Part shown: piece after piece, positions 55,564 through 64,000 of the stretch
How the letters are laid out: every line of letters starts with the position of its first letter
Numbering within the stretch: position 1 is the stretch's first letter
Assembly: GCF_000027005.1 (NCBI RefSeq)
Contig: NC_012965.1
Coordinates: 421,001-485,000 of the forward strand
Direction of reading: 5' to 3'
DNA length: 64,000 bases
Source: Komagataella phaffii GS115
Taxonomy: Eukaryota; Ascomycota; Pichiomycetes; Pichiales; Pichiaceae
Notes under the pieces: generated by a model
The model's input: the letters and a program-made list of their open reading frames with translations, nothing else
Told to the model about the DNA's origin: nothing
Databases searched by the model: none
Program-made: the position numbers and the translations under genes

Positions 55564-58500
55564 CTATTCATTGACGTTCTTCAATTTCTTGCCCTTATTG
55601 TGCCTCTTGAGCCAGAAATCTAGTGACGTAACTACATCAAATCCGTTCTCATCTTCATAAACAAATAGGATCTCCTGTGTGGACGAATGCAGGAACCTTA
55701 TATTATCAGCGATGATTGTTCGCAGCAAATCTCCAGTCTCCACATTTCTGATCTCGATGAATCCAGGGTCAAAGGCTACCAAATATGGATACCAGATGGC
55801 AAACTGCTGAGGTACTCCTTCCCAGTAGATCATCCATCGGGGTCGGCTCTTCCAACCACTGGTGTTGATGAAAAACGAAAAATCTGAGTACGACAGTAAG
55901 AAATCGTAGTTGATACGATCAATCTTCAATGGCTTGAGTCCGTCTTTACCAATCACAAAATCTAGGGATGTATCTGCCGGATCTAGCAAGAATTCAGTTA
56001 CTCTATTCTCAACATCCACGATCTCAAAGCCTTTGGTGCATCCCACACATAGCTTATTTTTCAAAAATGAAATACTAACAGGTTCACTGCTGAATTGGAA
56101 ATCCCTAGTCTCATTCTTGAATTTTTTCTTGTTGACCTTTCTTTGTTCGATCGGATTTAAAGGCTCAAATACCTTGATCAAGTGTGAGGAGCCCTGTTTG
56201 GCAGCACAAACTAACGTTGTACCGGAACAAATACCCACTCTGAAGAATGAGACATGGGACATCAACTCCTTACCTGACTTGGCATTCTTCACTGGATCAC
56301 ATCCCTGTACGTTCTGCAAAATATCCAGTGGCCAAACTAACAACTTCTTGTCACTAAGGATTAATACAGTTTGGTAGTTGTCCAACACTGAAATCTGCAT
56401 CACATTGACTTTCTTGATGATATTCACTGGCTTAGTCACTATTCTGTTTCTTCCATCCTGTTTGTTAATAATGTCCGAACAATAAACTCCTGAATCTGTT
56501 CCGTAAACTAAACGCGTTCCACCTTCACATGGAACAACACAATTGATTCTATTACTAAAGTCAAAAAATCTCTCCTTCAGTGGTGTCAATGTGAAAATGT
56601 CATTATCCTGGATCAACTTTCGATATTGATTATCAATCTTTTCAACAAGCTCTTTCTGTGCCTGTTTTGAAGGAGCGTACAAAGTCAATTCATATCCCTT
56701 TCTTCCAAAATACGTGAATGTGATAGGGAACTTTCCATTATTATGGTTGGTAGAACCATAATTATTGAAATGATCATCATTTGGATTGGCAATTTCTAGC
56801 ATACTAGTCGTACTAGTACTTGCGCTAGCAACAGGGGATCCATTTGTTACAAATAAGTTTCCTGTCTGTGTTAAGCCCACTGCACTACTTTGAACGTTGG
56901 ATGTACTAGAATCTTCAGCATTGGTTCCAATACTGGTTGTTGTACTTGCAGTAGTAATCCTTGATAATCCCTGACTAGAGAGTACTTTGTCGCTTGCCAG
57001 CAAAGACGAGCTAGAGACAGGAAGTGGAGCATTAATATTATCCACCAGAGCTGTACCTCTAGCAGCAGCTTTTCGAATCTGTTTCACTGTGGGTGCATTC
57101 TCTGACATGGAAATGTACAATAGTGGGATTGGTATTGGTCTCTGATGGGCTTTATATTGCTCCTTCTTGTTTGTCATCTTCTTTCTTGCAAACAATAAAG
57201 CATGATCAAACAGGTGGACATCTACAATACCTTGGTTTTCCTTATCTTGGTAGTTACGTTTCTTCAATTCGCACTTGTGCAAATATCTTCGATTCTCGTT
57301 CTCCAACTTTAGATCCACGTATTCACCAGCTCTAAATACCAAGCTTGCTTTGAGTAACAGCATTTCAAATCTACTGACTGCATGTCCATATTCCTGATTG
57401 TAACGCACAACCAATTTCTGCAGCATATCCTGAGCCTTCAGCAAATCTTCCATATCCTTACTATCCTTCTTGGTATGCTTGATGATGTTCTTTAATAATA
57501 GCTGATAACGAGGCAAACGTTGCAAAGGTTTAGCTGCAAATCCATCATATTCTAGCCGCCTACTTTCTTTCAAAGATTCAGTTTCCCGAATAAACCGGGC
57601 AAACAAAGGATTAATCTCCCTTTGTCTCTTGAATTCATACTTTGCAATGTTGTAGCCAGTACTATACTCAATAAATGATTCAAATGATGGGATATATTCA
57701 ACAAGTATATCACCAATTCGTTCGACGATTTCTTGTTCCTTTTGTCGCTTTGTCAGTGCATCTGCAAATCGGAGATTAGCTTGATAAACCGCGTTAACTC
57801 CATGAAAAATGGTTCGAATAAAATGATCCCTTTCCTTATCTCTAATGATGGACGATTCACTAAGAGGTCGAATCCAGAACTTCTTGATATAATCCAAGTC
57901 CTTGACAAAATCTCTTTGGTTCATAATCGTTTCAAAAACAATTTCTTGTTTCTTTAACTCTTCCTTGTCAACAGCATCTAATGCGGCTTGACTAACAGTC
58001 TTGGACCATAAGAATGACTTGCTCTCTTCTCCACTCATAGAAATCTTAGAATCTGCTCTCATTAGATCACCATTAATCTTCATATTATTGCGAGCTTGTT
58101 GTTCTAGCCTTCTAGGACAAGCAATACTATAGCATAGCTTGTCCCGGGTGCAAGTTGGTGAATAACACTCTGTAAGTAAAGTGAATACCCCATTGACTTT
58201 AGTCTGCTCAACCTCTCCGTAGTTAGTTACCGAAACGCTAAAAGAAGTTGTCGTCTCATTATTAGCCTTATTTTGCGCCGCTAATTGATAGAAGTCAGTA
58301 TCGTTTGTGGAATTGAAAATGTAAACCTCATTTTTCGAATCTCTCAATCGGTGTTCATAGGTAACATCTCTGAACAGTTTCTGAGCATCTAACGCACGCC
58401 CCAATAGTAAAGCTAGATTCCTATCTGTCGTTCGGATAAGTCGACAAATGACATCAACTGCTTCAACACCAGTAAAAGAATCCTTGTATTCCAATCCATC

Positions 58501-59652
58501 TTTCACTTTGATTCCAAGTGTAATTGTTTCCTGAAATTTACGTGCCACCCGGGAAAGCATTGCAGGGTAAACAGAGGCTTTTTTACTGCTTGTGACAATT
58601 GTCTTCAAGTTGAGACTCGAAGAACTTACAGTTCTTGTGGCTTGTTTCAAAACTGGAGACGTGGAGCTTTGATTATTCCTGGTAAGTTTCGTTAATGAAG
58701 AAAAGCTTCTTGATCTAGATCCTAACAAAGAGTTTCTACTTTTGGCTTTGGTTAAAGTGGCCGATGACTTAGAAGTAGGAGATCTTTGATTTGATGGAGG
58801 GGGAATACTTTGATGATGCTCGGTGTGCAGCTGCTGATGATATTGCACTTGTTGTTGATTCTGATGAGTGTACTGGTAATTTTGTGAGTGATTTTGGGCA
58901 GTGTAAATATCAAGCTTTTGAGGAATAACTCTACCATTCACAGCATGACTTTTGTTACCCTGGTGATACTTATCATAGGCCGGATTGCGAACTGATGAAT
59001 TGAGAGACATGGATCTATTACCTTGAGCATAAGCATTGGCAAACTTTGCATAAAGGTCTGATTGAGATGTGGATGCTCCTGCGCTTACGGCGCGCTGTTG
59101 TGTTGGGTTATGCTCGTGATGATGTAGATAGTGTTGTTGTGACTGCTGCTGTGGCTGTTGCTGCTGATGATGATGATTCTGTTGCTGTTGCTGATTCTGT
59201 GAAGCAGGCGACTGGGAGGAAGACTGTCCTCTTAGCACCGCAAGCGATTGGCCTAAAACAGGGAGTTTAGTCTTGAAATGATGATTCTGTGGTGGCGGTG
59301 GCCCATTTGAGGGCAACCGCACAGGAATATCTGCTGCATGGCCTGAAGGATTATAAGGAGACTCTGAATGCTGCTGGGCTTGTTCCCTCGGGATGGCTGG
59401 AGGAATACGAGGCGGAAGCTTCTTCCGAGGAGTTGAATCAGGATTATGGGACTGTTGGAGCTGGGGGCCACTAGGATGGTGGGTGCTGCCATCATAAAAA
59501 GATCTTGGTTCGGTAGGTATCTGTTCATCCGGTCTGTATGCATCGAAGGATGATGCATTGTAACTCTCCTGACGCTTGACTGGCTCACGAGATGTGCCAA
59601 ATATGTCATTATAGACAGCATCTCTTTGCAAAGCATTCTGAACCGGAGCCAT
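55564..59652 (-). CDS. ROM2: Rom2/Rom1-type Rho1 GDP-GTP exchange factor
   Basis: The 1362-residue protein activates Rho1 at the plasma membrane upstream of Pkc1 and Bck1 in cell-wall integrity signalling. The N-terminal third is disordered, with Gln/His-rich tracts around residues 165-200 and 280-300. A DEP-like domain is at about 370-460 (KVKDGLEYKDSFTGVEAVDVICRLI). The RhoGEF (DH) domain runs about 580-790 with KPLQRLPRYQLLLKNIIKHT. A PH segment follows at about 820-1010. The C-terminal CNH domain is at about 1045-1340. The layout and size match Rom2 (1356 aa). I start at 59652 (MAPVQN); upstream codons lack ATG. It is divergent from ARC18. Confidence 0.93.
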   Translation of the reverse strand: MAPVQNALQRDAVYNDIFGTSREPVKRQESYNASSFDAYRPDEQIPTEPRSFYDGSTHHPSGPQLQQSHNPDSTPRKKLPPRIPPAIPREQAQQHSESPYNPSGHAADIPVRLPSNGPPPPQNHHFKTKLPVLGQSLAVLRGQSSSQSPASQNQQQQQNHHHQQQQPQQQSQQHYLHHHEHNPTQQRAVSAGASTSQSDLYAKFANAYAQGNRSMSLNSSVRNPAYDKYHQGNKSHAVNGRVIPQKLDIYTAQNHSQNYQYTHQNQQQVQYHQQLHTEHHQSIPPPSNQRSPTSKSSATLTKAKSRNSLLGSRSRSFSSLTKLTRNNQSSTSPVLKQATRTVSSSSLNLKTIVTSSKKASVYPAMLSRVARKFQETITLGIKVKDGLEYKDSFTGVEAVDVICRLIRTTDRNLALLLGRALDAQKLFRDVTYEHRLRDSKNEVYIFNSTNDTDFYQLAAQNKANNETTTSFSVSVTNYGEVEQTKVNGVFTLLTECYSPTCTRDKLCYSIACPRRLEQQARNNMKINGDLMRADSKISMSGEESKSFLWSKTVSQAALDAVDKEELKKQEIVFETIMNQRDFVKDLDYIKKFWIRPLSESSIIRDKERDHFIRTIFHGVNAVYQANLRFADALTKRQKEQEIVERIGDILVEYIPSFESFIEYSTGYNIAKYEFKRQREINPLFARFIRETESLKESRRLEYDGFAAKPLQRLPRYQLLLKNIIKHTKKDSKDMEDLLKAQDMLQKLVVRYNQEYGHAVSRFEMLLLKASLVFRAGEYVDLKLENENRRYLHKCELKKRNYQDKENQGIVDVHLFDHALLFARKKMTNKKEQYKAHQRPIPIPLLYISMSENAPTVKQIRKAAARGTALVDNINAPLPVSSSSLLASDKVLSSQGLSRITTASTTTSIGTNAEDSSTSNVQSSAVGLTQTGNLFVTNGSPVASASTSTTSMLEIANPNDDHFNNYGSTNHNNGKFPITFTYFGRKGYELTLYAPSKQAQKELVEKIDNQYRKLIQDNDIFTLTPLKERFFDFSNRINCVVPCEGGTRLVYGTDSGVYCSDIINKQDGRNRIVTKPVNIIKKVNVMQISVLDNYQTVLILSDKKLLVWPLDILQNVQGCDPVKNAKSGKELMSHVSFFRVGICSGTTLVCAAKQGSSHLIKVFEPLNPIEQRKVNKKKFKNETRDFQFSSEPVSISFLKNKLCVGCTKGFEIVDVENRVTEFLLDPADTSLDFVIGKDGLKPLKIDRINYDFLLSYSDFSFFINTSGWKSRPRWMIYWEGVPQQFAIWYPYLVAFDPGFIEIRNVETGDLLRTIIADNIRFLHSSTQEILFVYEDENGFDVVTSLDFWLKRHNKGKKLKNVNE

Positions 59653-60330
59653 TATTGGAAGCTTAACAAAAGTCGATTCCAAAGAATCCGTAAATCGAAA
59701 TGATCAACAGTTATGGAAAGGGGAAAATTTGTATTTCTTGCTTGCCACCAAAATAGATTGGTCTGCTGCTTCAAATGAAAACAAAAGTTATATCAATTAC
59801 AAGCTGCTTTAGAAATGAAATTAGGATGATAAACCAATCAGAAAACTCTATTGTGAATCTCCTTCTCGTAGCTCGGTTCTTCTAGTGTTGGTAGTGGCTT
59901 ATGGCAATGTGTGTGCCCTGACATCTATCTGAGGAATCTAGAGAGTTTTGAGAACCGGCCGGGTCATGTGACTGAGTAAAGGCTACTACAAGAGGGGCTT
60001 CGGAAGCAATGAAACGAAGTGTAGGTCAGCGTTGAAAAATGAGGTAAAAAAGGAGGGGGATAAGAGTTTATGGGGGTGGTTACAAAAATCCTTGGCCTAG
60101 TAGAATAGGCGGAGAGCTTTGTTTTGAAGAGCTGTTGGTTCACTTGGGTTGTTGTCGAACCCACTGGTCACCATTTACGGTAATTATGTAAGCATCTATT
60201 TTGGACCTCCCTCGATCTCTCAACCTTGAGAGATTTCTGCCTCACCTCCGATACATTCTCGGATAGCTAGGTTGTCAACAGATACACGACACCGAAGATC
60301 TTTAGAAAGAGGGATCACGGTCAATCAACA
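59653..60330. promoter_or_regulatory. ROM2/ARC18 divergent promoter
   Basis: This 678-bp region has no convincing gene. A T-arm-like hairpin near 60145 does not belong to a tRNA (see rejected items). No clear factor site is identified. Confidence 0.4.
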
Positions 60331-60917
60331 ATGCCAGTAAGTTATTGTTTTCCATTGTGTTAGGAAAAGAAGAAATTTTGTACTAACCATGTAAGGCTTA
60401 TCATTCCACGTTTCTTAACGAAAGCAGCGACTTTAGAGTTGTTGGTAACACAAGCATTCTCCCTATCAAAACCAAGTTTAGAGGCCCAGCTTATCCTTCC
60501 AACTCTGATTACGACATTATTGACGAATGTCTAGATTTGTTTAGGGCCAACTCATTTTTCAAAAATTTTGAGATCAAAGGACCTGCTGATAGGTTATTGA
60601 TTTACGGAATTTTGTTCATTTCTAGCTGTTTGCAGCAATTGAAGTCGAATACTACCAAGAATGAGGCCGTTAGAATTCTAAGCAATCTCTCGTTGGATGA
60701 CTTTTCGATCCCAGGAGACGTCGGATTTCCTTTGAATTCTCTTTATCAGCCACCAAGAGATAAGACCGAAGCTGACCTTCTCCGAGGCTATGTCCAGCAA
60801 TTCAGGCAAGAACTGGCCACTCGATTGATTGAGAGATTGTACAGTGAAAGTGATTCCAAGCCATCCAAATATTGGCTTGCTTTCACTAGAAGGAGATTTA
60901 TGAATAAGAGTTTGTAG
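60331..60917 (+). CDS. ARC18: Arp2/3 complex subunit ARPC3 (Arc18), two exons (60331-60336, 60396-60917)
   Basis: Exon 1 is only six bases, ATG CCA. Splicing to 60396 gives MPAYHSTFLN, the ARPC3 N-terminus, and a 175-aa protein (178 aa in S. cerevisiae). Conserved blocks are VVGNTSILPIKTKFRGPA, DIIDECLDLFRANSFFKNFEIKGPADRLLIYGILFISSCL and the C-terminal PSKYWLAFTRRRFMNKSL. As part of Arp2/3 it nucleates branched actin at endocytic patches. It is a partner of ACT1 in the same window, though 12 kb away. The open frame alone would start at a non-ATG codon inside the second exon, so the intron is needed to explain the start. Confidence 0.93.
60337..60395 (+). other. ARC18 intron (59 nt)
   Basis: The donor is GTAAGT, the branch TACTAAC (60381-60387) and the acceptor AAG ends at 60395, nine bases after the branch A. 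It is phase 0, right after the second codon. Confidence 0.93.
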
Positions 60918-61143
60918 TAATTGATCATGCCCAGTTGGGAGATTCCAACGGAGAGTAGCTCAAGGCTGCTCCATATCAAAAGTTATTTCTTGCGGAAATG
61001 TCAAAAATATAATGTAAACCGTTTACCTATCACGCAACTTCTTTCTCCACTTCTCCCCACCACCACAGAGGTACCCGCGCAAGTATGAAAGGGAACTCTA
61101 CTCCAGTTTTCTACCCTTAGTATTGAACACCTCCACATCAGAA

Positions 61144-62025
61144 ATGTCCACTCCGATTACGCCTCCACATCCCAACGCCAACTCGGAAGTTGACCTTACA
61201 AACATTAGAGAAATTCCTCGAGAATTGGAGAATGAGCTTCAATTGAACCCCGATCTTTCGGATGATGAGGAGGAGCCCATCAAAATAGAGCAAGACAAGA
61301 GCTTCAAAGAGGAAGACGTTTACAAGTCCGATACATTCAAGCAAGATTTAACCGAGGAACTTGTCTTGGATTTTAAACTTCCCTCTGGTTTGGGTCCAGC
61401 ATTATCTCTCACACAACAAAGTAGATTCATTAGTTTCGTGGATGACAAGTTACTCCAGATTCAAAGAAACTTCATCAAGTATCTTTCAGAAGAAGACTCC
61501 ACATACACATTAAGCCAACTGATTAGGCAAATAAATGAGACTATATCCATACTATGGTATTCAATTTTTAGAGTGGAACAGATTCCGGTAGTTTTTCACT
61601 CAGCCATTCTAGGGCGTAACTCCACGAGTTTGAACCATGCCTCATCTGTTGATTTATTTGGACAACCTCATTATTTTATAAGAATTATTGGCGACTTGAT
61701 TGATTATGTGGAAAAATTTCCCCTTTCAAGTGTAGATGAGTTGAGAGAGCTATTAGCACTGGTTGCGAAGCTGGATAACGTGGTAATTGTACTAGTTGAT
61801 CAAGACACAGTCTCCACACCTTCAGCGAAGAAAGATTTCATTGATAAAACCGAAAAGGTAAGGCTATTATCTCTGGCTACGCGGTTCAAGCTTTTATTGC
61901 TGTCAAAGTATGAGGAACTGAAAACTGTTCGTCATCCCATTACTGCAGAGTTTAATATCTGGCCGGAATATGATCAGCTAGTAGGTCAGGTTTATGAAGG
62001 GATAATAGATCGAACTTCTATATGA
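61144..62025 (+). CDS. TFB6: Probable TFIIH-associated subunit Tfb6-like protein
   Basis: This 293-residue protein has an acidic disordered N-terminus (about 1-75, with DLSDDEEEPIKIEQDK). A compact helical domain follows from about 78: LPSGLGPALSLTQQSRFISFVDDKLLQIQRNFIKYL, then SQLIRQINETISILWYSIF and HYFIRIIGDLIDYVEKFPL. The 'LSLTQQSRFIxxxDxxLxxIQRxF' helix is what I associate with fungal Tfb6 (YOR352W), which joins TFIIH and helps release Ssl2. I see no enzyme motif. I am moderately sure of the family and fairly sure it is a real gene. The ATG at 61144 is the first in frame. Confidence 0.65.
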   Translation: MSTPITPPHPNANSEVDLTNIREIPRELENELQLNPDLSDDEEEPIKIEQDKSFKEEDVYKSDTFKQDLTEELVLDFKLPSGLGPALSLTQQSRFISFVDDKLLQIQRNFIKYLSEEDSTYTLSQLIRQINETISILWYSIFRVEQIPVVFHSAILGRNSTSLNHASSVDLFGQPHYFIRIIGDLIDYVEKFPLSSVDELRELLALVAKLDNVVIVLVDQDTVSTPSAKKDFIDKTEKVRLLSLATRFKLLLLSKYEELKTVRHPITAEFNIWPEYDQLVGQVYEGIIDRTSI

Positions 62026-62171
62026 TTCTTTAAAATTTGAGACACTTTTACGTCCTTTCACTCACCATCTCCTTCATTTCCCCACAACCCAACGAAAGCC
62101 TCATAGTAAATATCTAATATATTCTAAATCGCTAACATAATTTTTACGCTCCCACGCTCCTCTTACTCAAG

Positions 62172-62882
62172 ATGGTATGGCCTTTCACATCTAAAAAAAT
62201 ACAGACTAGAGATGAGTTTAGGATACCCAACGACCTGGATGAACTGTTGAAGCAAGAAGAGCCAACTTTAAGTGAACGCGAGTTCAAATCAAATTTGAAA
62301 CATCTTAGTGAGTTAACCAACCATAGACCAATAGATCCTAATCCAACTTTGGTACCCAAGGATTCAACTGCCGAAGAGCAATCGGAAATACTACCTTCAG
62401 AACCCAAGGATAAAATTTTTACGGTAAAGACAGCTTTGTTTGAAAATGGTCCGTTGCTCCCAGATTCTAGACAAGATCCGAAGCCGTTGACTCAGGAACA
62501 ACTAAAAAACGCCAGAGAGCTGAGCCAGTACAAGAGAGAAAATCCTTTACATGCCTCTGTACTAGTCAATTGTGCTGAGCTTCAATTGGCATTTTTGAAC
62601 TGTTTGACAGATGGAAAATTTGCCGAAAGAATGAGAGGCTGTAATGTGAAAAATAATTTCTATCAAAGTTGTTTAACCAAACAGTCTATGATTTTCAAAT
62701 TTTTTGATTACAATTCAATGACAAGTATCAGAGAGTTTGAGGAGATCAAATATGTTGCTGATAGTCTATTCACCAAGTATTATCAGTGTTATGATGATCT
62801 ATTCGAAGAAGAGAAGAATGAAAAGTTTACTAAAGAACTTAGAGCAAAAAGAGAGGAGTTTCACAGTAAATTTGGTAAATAA
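62172..62882 (+). CDS. Putative twin Cx9C (CHCH-type) mitochondrial intermembrane-space protein
   Basis: The 236-residue protein has a hydrophilic N-terminal two-thirds without a presequence. It then has C134-x9-C144 (CAELQLAFLNC) and C157-x9-C167 (CNVKNNFYQSC), 12 residues apart. This is the twin Cx9C pattern of proteins imported and oxidised by Mia40 and often needed for respiratory-chain assembly, and the helix resembles Cmc1-type members. The C-terminal part is charged and coiled (ECYDDLFEEEKNEKF region). I do not recognise the precise family. Cmc1-type proteins are usually under 120 aa, so the extra length is odd. ATG 62172 is the first in frame. Confidence 0.72.
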   Translation: MVWPFTSKKIQTRDEFRIPNDLDELLKQEEPTLSEREFKSNLKHLSELTNHRPIDPNPTLVPKDSTAEEQSEILPSEPKDKIFTVKTALFENGPLLPDSRQDPKPLTQEQLKNARELSQYKRENPLHASVLVNCAELQLAFLNCLTDGKFAERMRGCNVKNNFYQSCLTKQSMIFKFFDYNSMTSIREFEEIKYVADSLFTKYYQCYDDLFEEEKNEKFTKELRAKREEFHSKFGK

Positions 62883-63243
62883 TTGTAAATATATTAATAT
62901 GTGATAAGTTAAGATAAAATTTGTTTCTAGAAATCTGCTAGTTCCCTACGTGAAAATACGTATTCTTATTATCAATGTTAGTACGAGTTTCGCTCTAGAA
63001 GGTATGAATAATTATAGCATTATATATATATATACAATTATCAACTATTAATCCTTGTCTACAGCAACTGACAAAGCTAACCAAGATACATATACGAACA
63101 ACGTCTATTGGCTATCCTAAATATTCCAATCGTCTCTCCTCTCCATCAACTGGCGTTGAAAGTGGCTATCAACATCTCTTCGACATCCGGCATCCATCGA
63201 AAATTCAAAAAAAAAATTCCTACCTAGTCCTTTCTATCCCATA
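62883..63243 (+). promoter_or_regulatory. SOF1 upstream region
   Basis: This 361-bp AT-rich stretch holds a (TA)7 run at 63021-63034. An A-rich RRPE-like sequence (GAAAATTC followed by ten A) lies at about 63199-63218. No exact PAC box is seen, in contrast to NOP4. Confidence 0.4.
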
Positions 63244-64000
63244 ATGAAGATCAAGACAATAAGTAGGTCATCAGACGCCTATGTTCCAGTGAGGAACACT
63301 GAGGAGTCTGCCATTCCCAGAAACTTAAACCCTGCACTGCATCCATTTGAAAGAGCAAGAGAATATACGAAAGCTTTGACTGCTACAAAGTTGGAAAGAA
63401 TGTTTGCCCAACCTTTCATCGGACAACTAGGTAAATCCCATAGGGATGGTGTTTACACTCTTGCAAAGAACTTTAAAATCGTAAACAGGGTTGCCTCCGG
63501 AAGTGGTGATGGTGTAATCAAATATTGGGATTTGACTAGTAGAGATGAAATAGTCAGCTTCAAGGCCCATTATGGTATGGTATCTGGCTTATGTGTTACC
63601 CCCTCGCAAAAGTTGCTGAGTTGTGGTGATGACAAGACAATCAAGATGTGGAACATAAATAATGAAACGATGTATGGCCAAAATTTGACGGATGACCAAG
63701 AGACTAAAGTTTCTTCGCAAGGTCTAGTCAAGACCTACCTGGGAGAGCATAGTTTCAAAACCATCGATCACCATAGAGAAAATGATGTTTTCGTCACAGG
63801 GGGACGTCGTATAAATTTATGGGACGTTAATCGCAAAAGCCCTGTTTCTGATCTTAGTTGGGGAGCTGACAATATTGTCAGTGTCAAATTTAACATGTCA
63901 GAGACGTCTGTTATAGCATCTACCGGGTCAGACAATTCTATTGTACTATACGACATCAGGACTAATTCTCCCACACAAAAGGTAAGAACTTCCATGCGCT
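63244..64000 (+). CDS. SOF1: Sof1 WD40 protein of the SSU processome, truncated by the window end
   Basis: The open frame from ATG 63244 runs to the window end (252 full codons). MKIKTISRSSDAYVPVRNTEES and RNLNPALHPFERAREYTKAL are the conserved Sof1 N-terminus. TKLERMFAQPFIGQLG follows. WD repeats then begin: HRDGVYTLAKN, VASGSGDGVIKYWD, LLSCGDDKTIKMWN, FVTGGRRINLWDV and VIASTGSDNSIVLYD. Sof1 binds U3-containing SSU processome particles and is needed for 18S rRNA formation. With NOP4 at the other end, the window holds two ribosome-biogenesis factors. The stop codon and C-terminal half lie outside the window. Confidence 0.93.
   Translation, partial: MKIKTISRSSDAYVPVRNTEESAIPRNLNPALHPFERAREYTKALTATKLERMFAQPFIGQLGKSHRDGVYTLAKNFKIVNRVASGSGDGVIKYWDLTSRDEIVSFKAHYGMVSGLCVTPSQKLLSCGDDKTIKMWNINNETMYGQNLTDDQETKVSSQGLVKTYLGEHSFKTIDHHRENDVFVTGGRRINLWDVNRKSPVSDLSWGADNIVSVKFNMSETSVIASTGSDNSIVLYDIRTNSPTQKVRTSMR

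Noticed and set aside
60120..60175. GGTTCGAC-like B-box and a GGGTT/AACCC hairpin on the reverse strand
   Set aside because: No A box, acceptor stem or D/anticodon arms can be drawn around it, so not a tRNA.
63021..63034. (TA)7 run before SOF1
   Set aside because: A common short AT repeat with no further structure; not evidence for an origin or element.

Overview
The window is nuclear DNA from a budding yeast, most likely Komagataella (the methylotrophic 'Pichia pastoris' group). The genes are compact and mostly intronless, and the predicted proteins are close to yeast families throughout. The few introns carry a TACTAAC-type branch site. CTG is read as leucine: a CTG at 47423-47425 falls on an invariant actin leucine, which argues against the CTG-Ser and CTG-Ala clades. 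The genus assignment rests on overall recognition and was not checked by search. I found no virus, transposon, CRISPR array, tRNA or rRNA, and no sign of a horizontally acquired island. This is an ordinary housekeeping arm.

Layout. 1-12 kb: start of a possible kinetochore gene (reverse), NOP4, TRM44 (reverse), PHO85 with a tiny first exon, an F-box-like orphan (reverse), two tandem KRE2/KTR mannosyltransferases, and HIR1. 12-24 kb: ARG1, SIT4 (reverse), DGA1, SRS2, BCK1 (reverse). 24-35 kb: MRPL49 and PHS1 (both reverse), a CCX-type cation/Ca2+ exchanger, RPN3, SNF8, RAD54 (reverse), FRD1. 34-45 kb: AVT1, a three-exon REC8 gene, LSP1 and HAT1 (both reverse), POM33, a heat-inducible SSA-type HSP70, YPT1. 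45-56 kb: SND2/ENV10, ACT1 with two introns, a GT8 glycosyltransferase (reverse), a copper-fist activator, POL30, MAK3, an STP-type zinc-finger factor and ELO3 (the last three reverse). 55-64 kb: ROM2 (reverse), ARC18, a TFB6-like gene, a twin Cx9C protein, and the 5' part of SOF1.

Themes. Genes are not in operons, but several pathways recur. Cell-wall integrity and polarity: BCK1, ROM2, LSP1, ACT1, ARC18, KTRs. Very-long-chain fatty acids and lipid storage: PHS1, ELO3, DGA1. Replication, recombination and chromatin: POL30, SRS2, RAD54, REC8, HIR1, HAT1. Ribosome synthesis: NOP4, SOF1. Regulatory motifs fit the adjacent genes: PAC box at NOP4, Gcn4 sites at ARG1 and AVT1, MCB-type sites at POL30 and RAD54, a PACE-like site at RPN3, a URS1-like site at REC8, and heat-shock elements at the HSP70 gene.

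The most interesting items are: the reconstructed REC8 gene, whose first intron has a non-consensus donor and whose unspliced forms would be truncated; an ACT1 gene with a 14-nt internal microexon and several substitutions at normally invariant actin positions; a HAT1 with Ser in place of a glycine of the acetyl-CoA loop; a short Srs2 together with a PCNA lacking Lys127; and an uncharacterised twin Cx9C protein. I did not find a wholly new multi-gene system.
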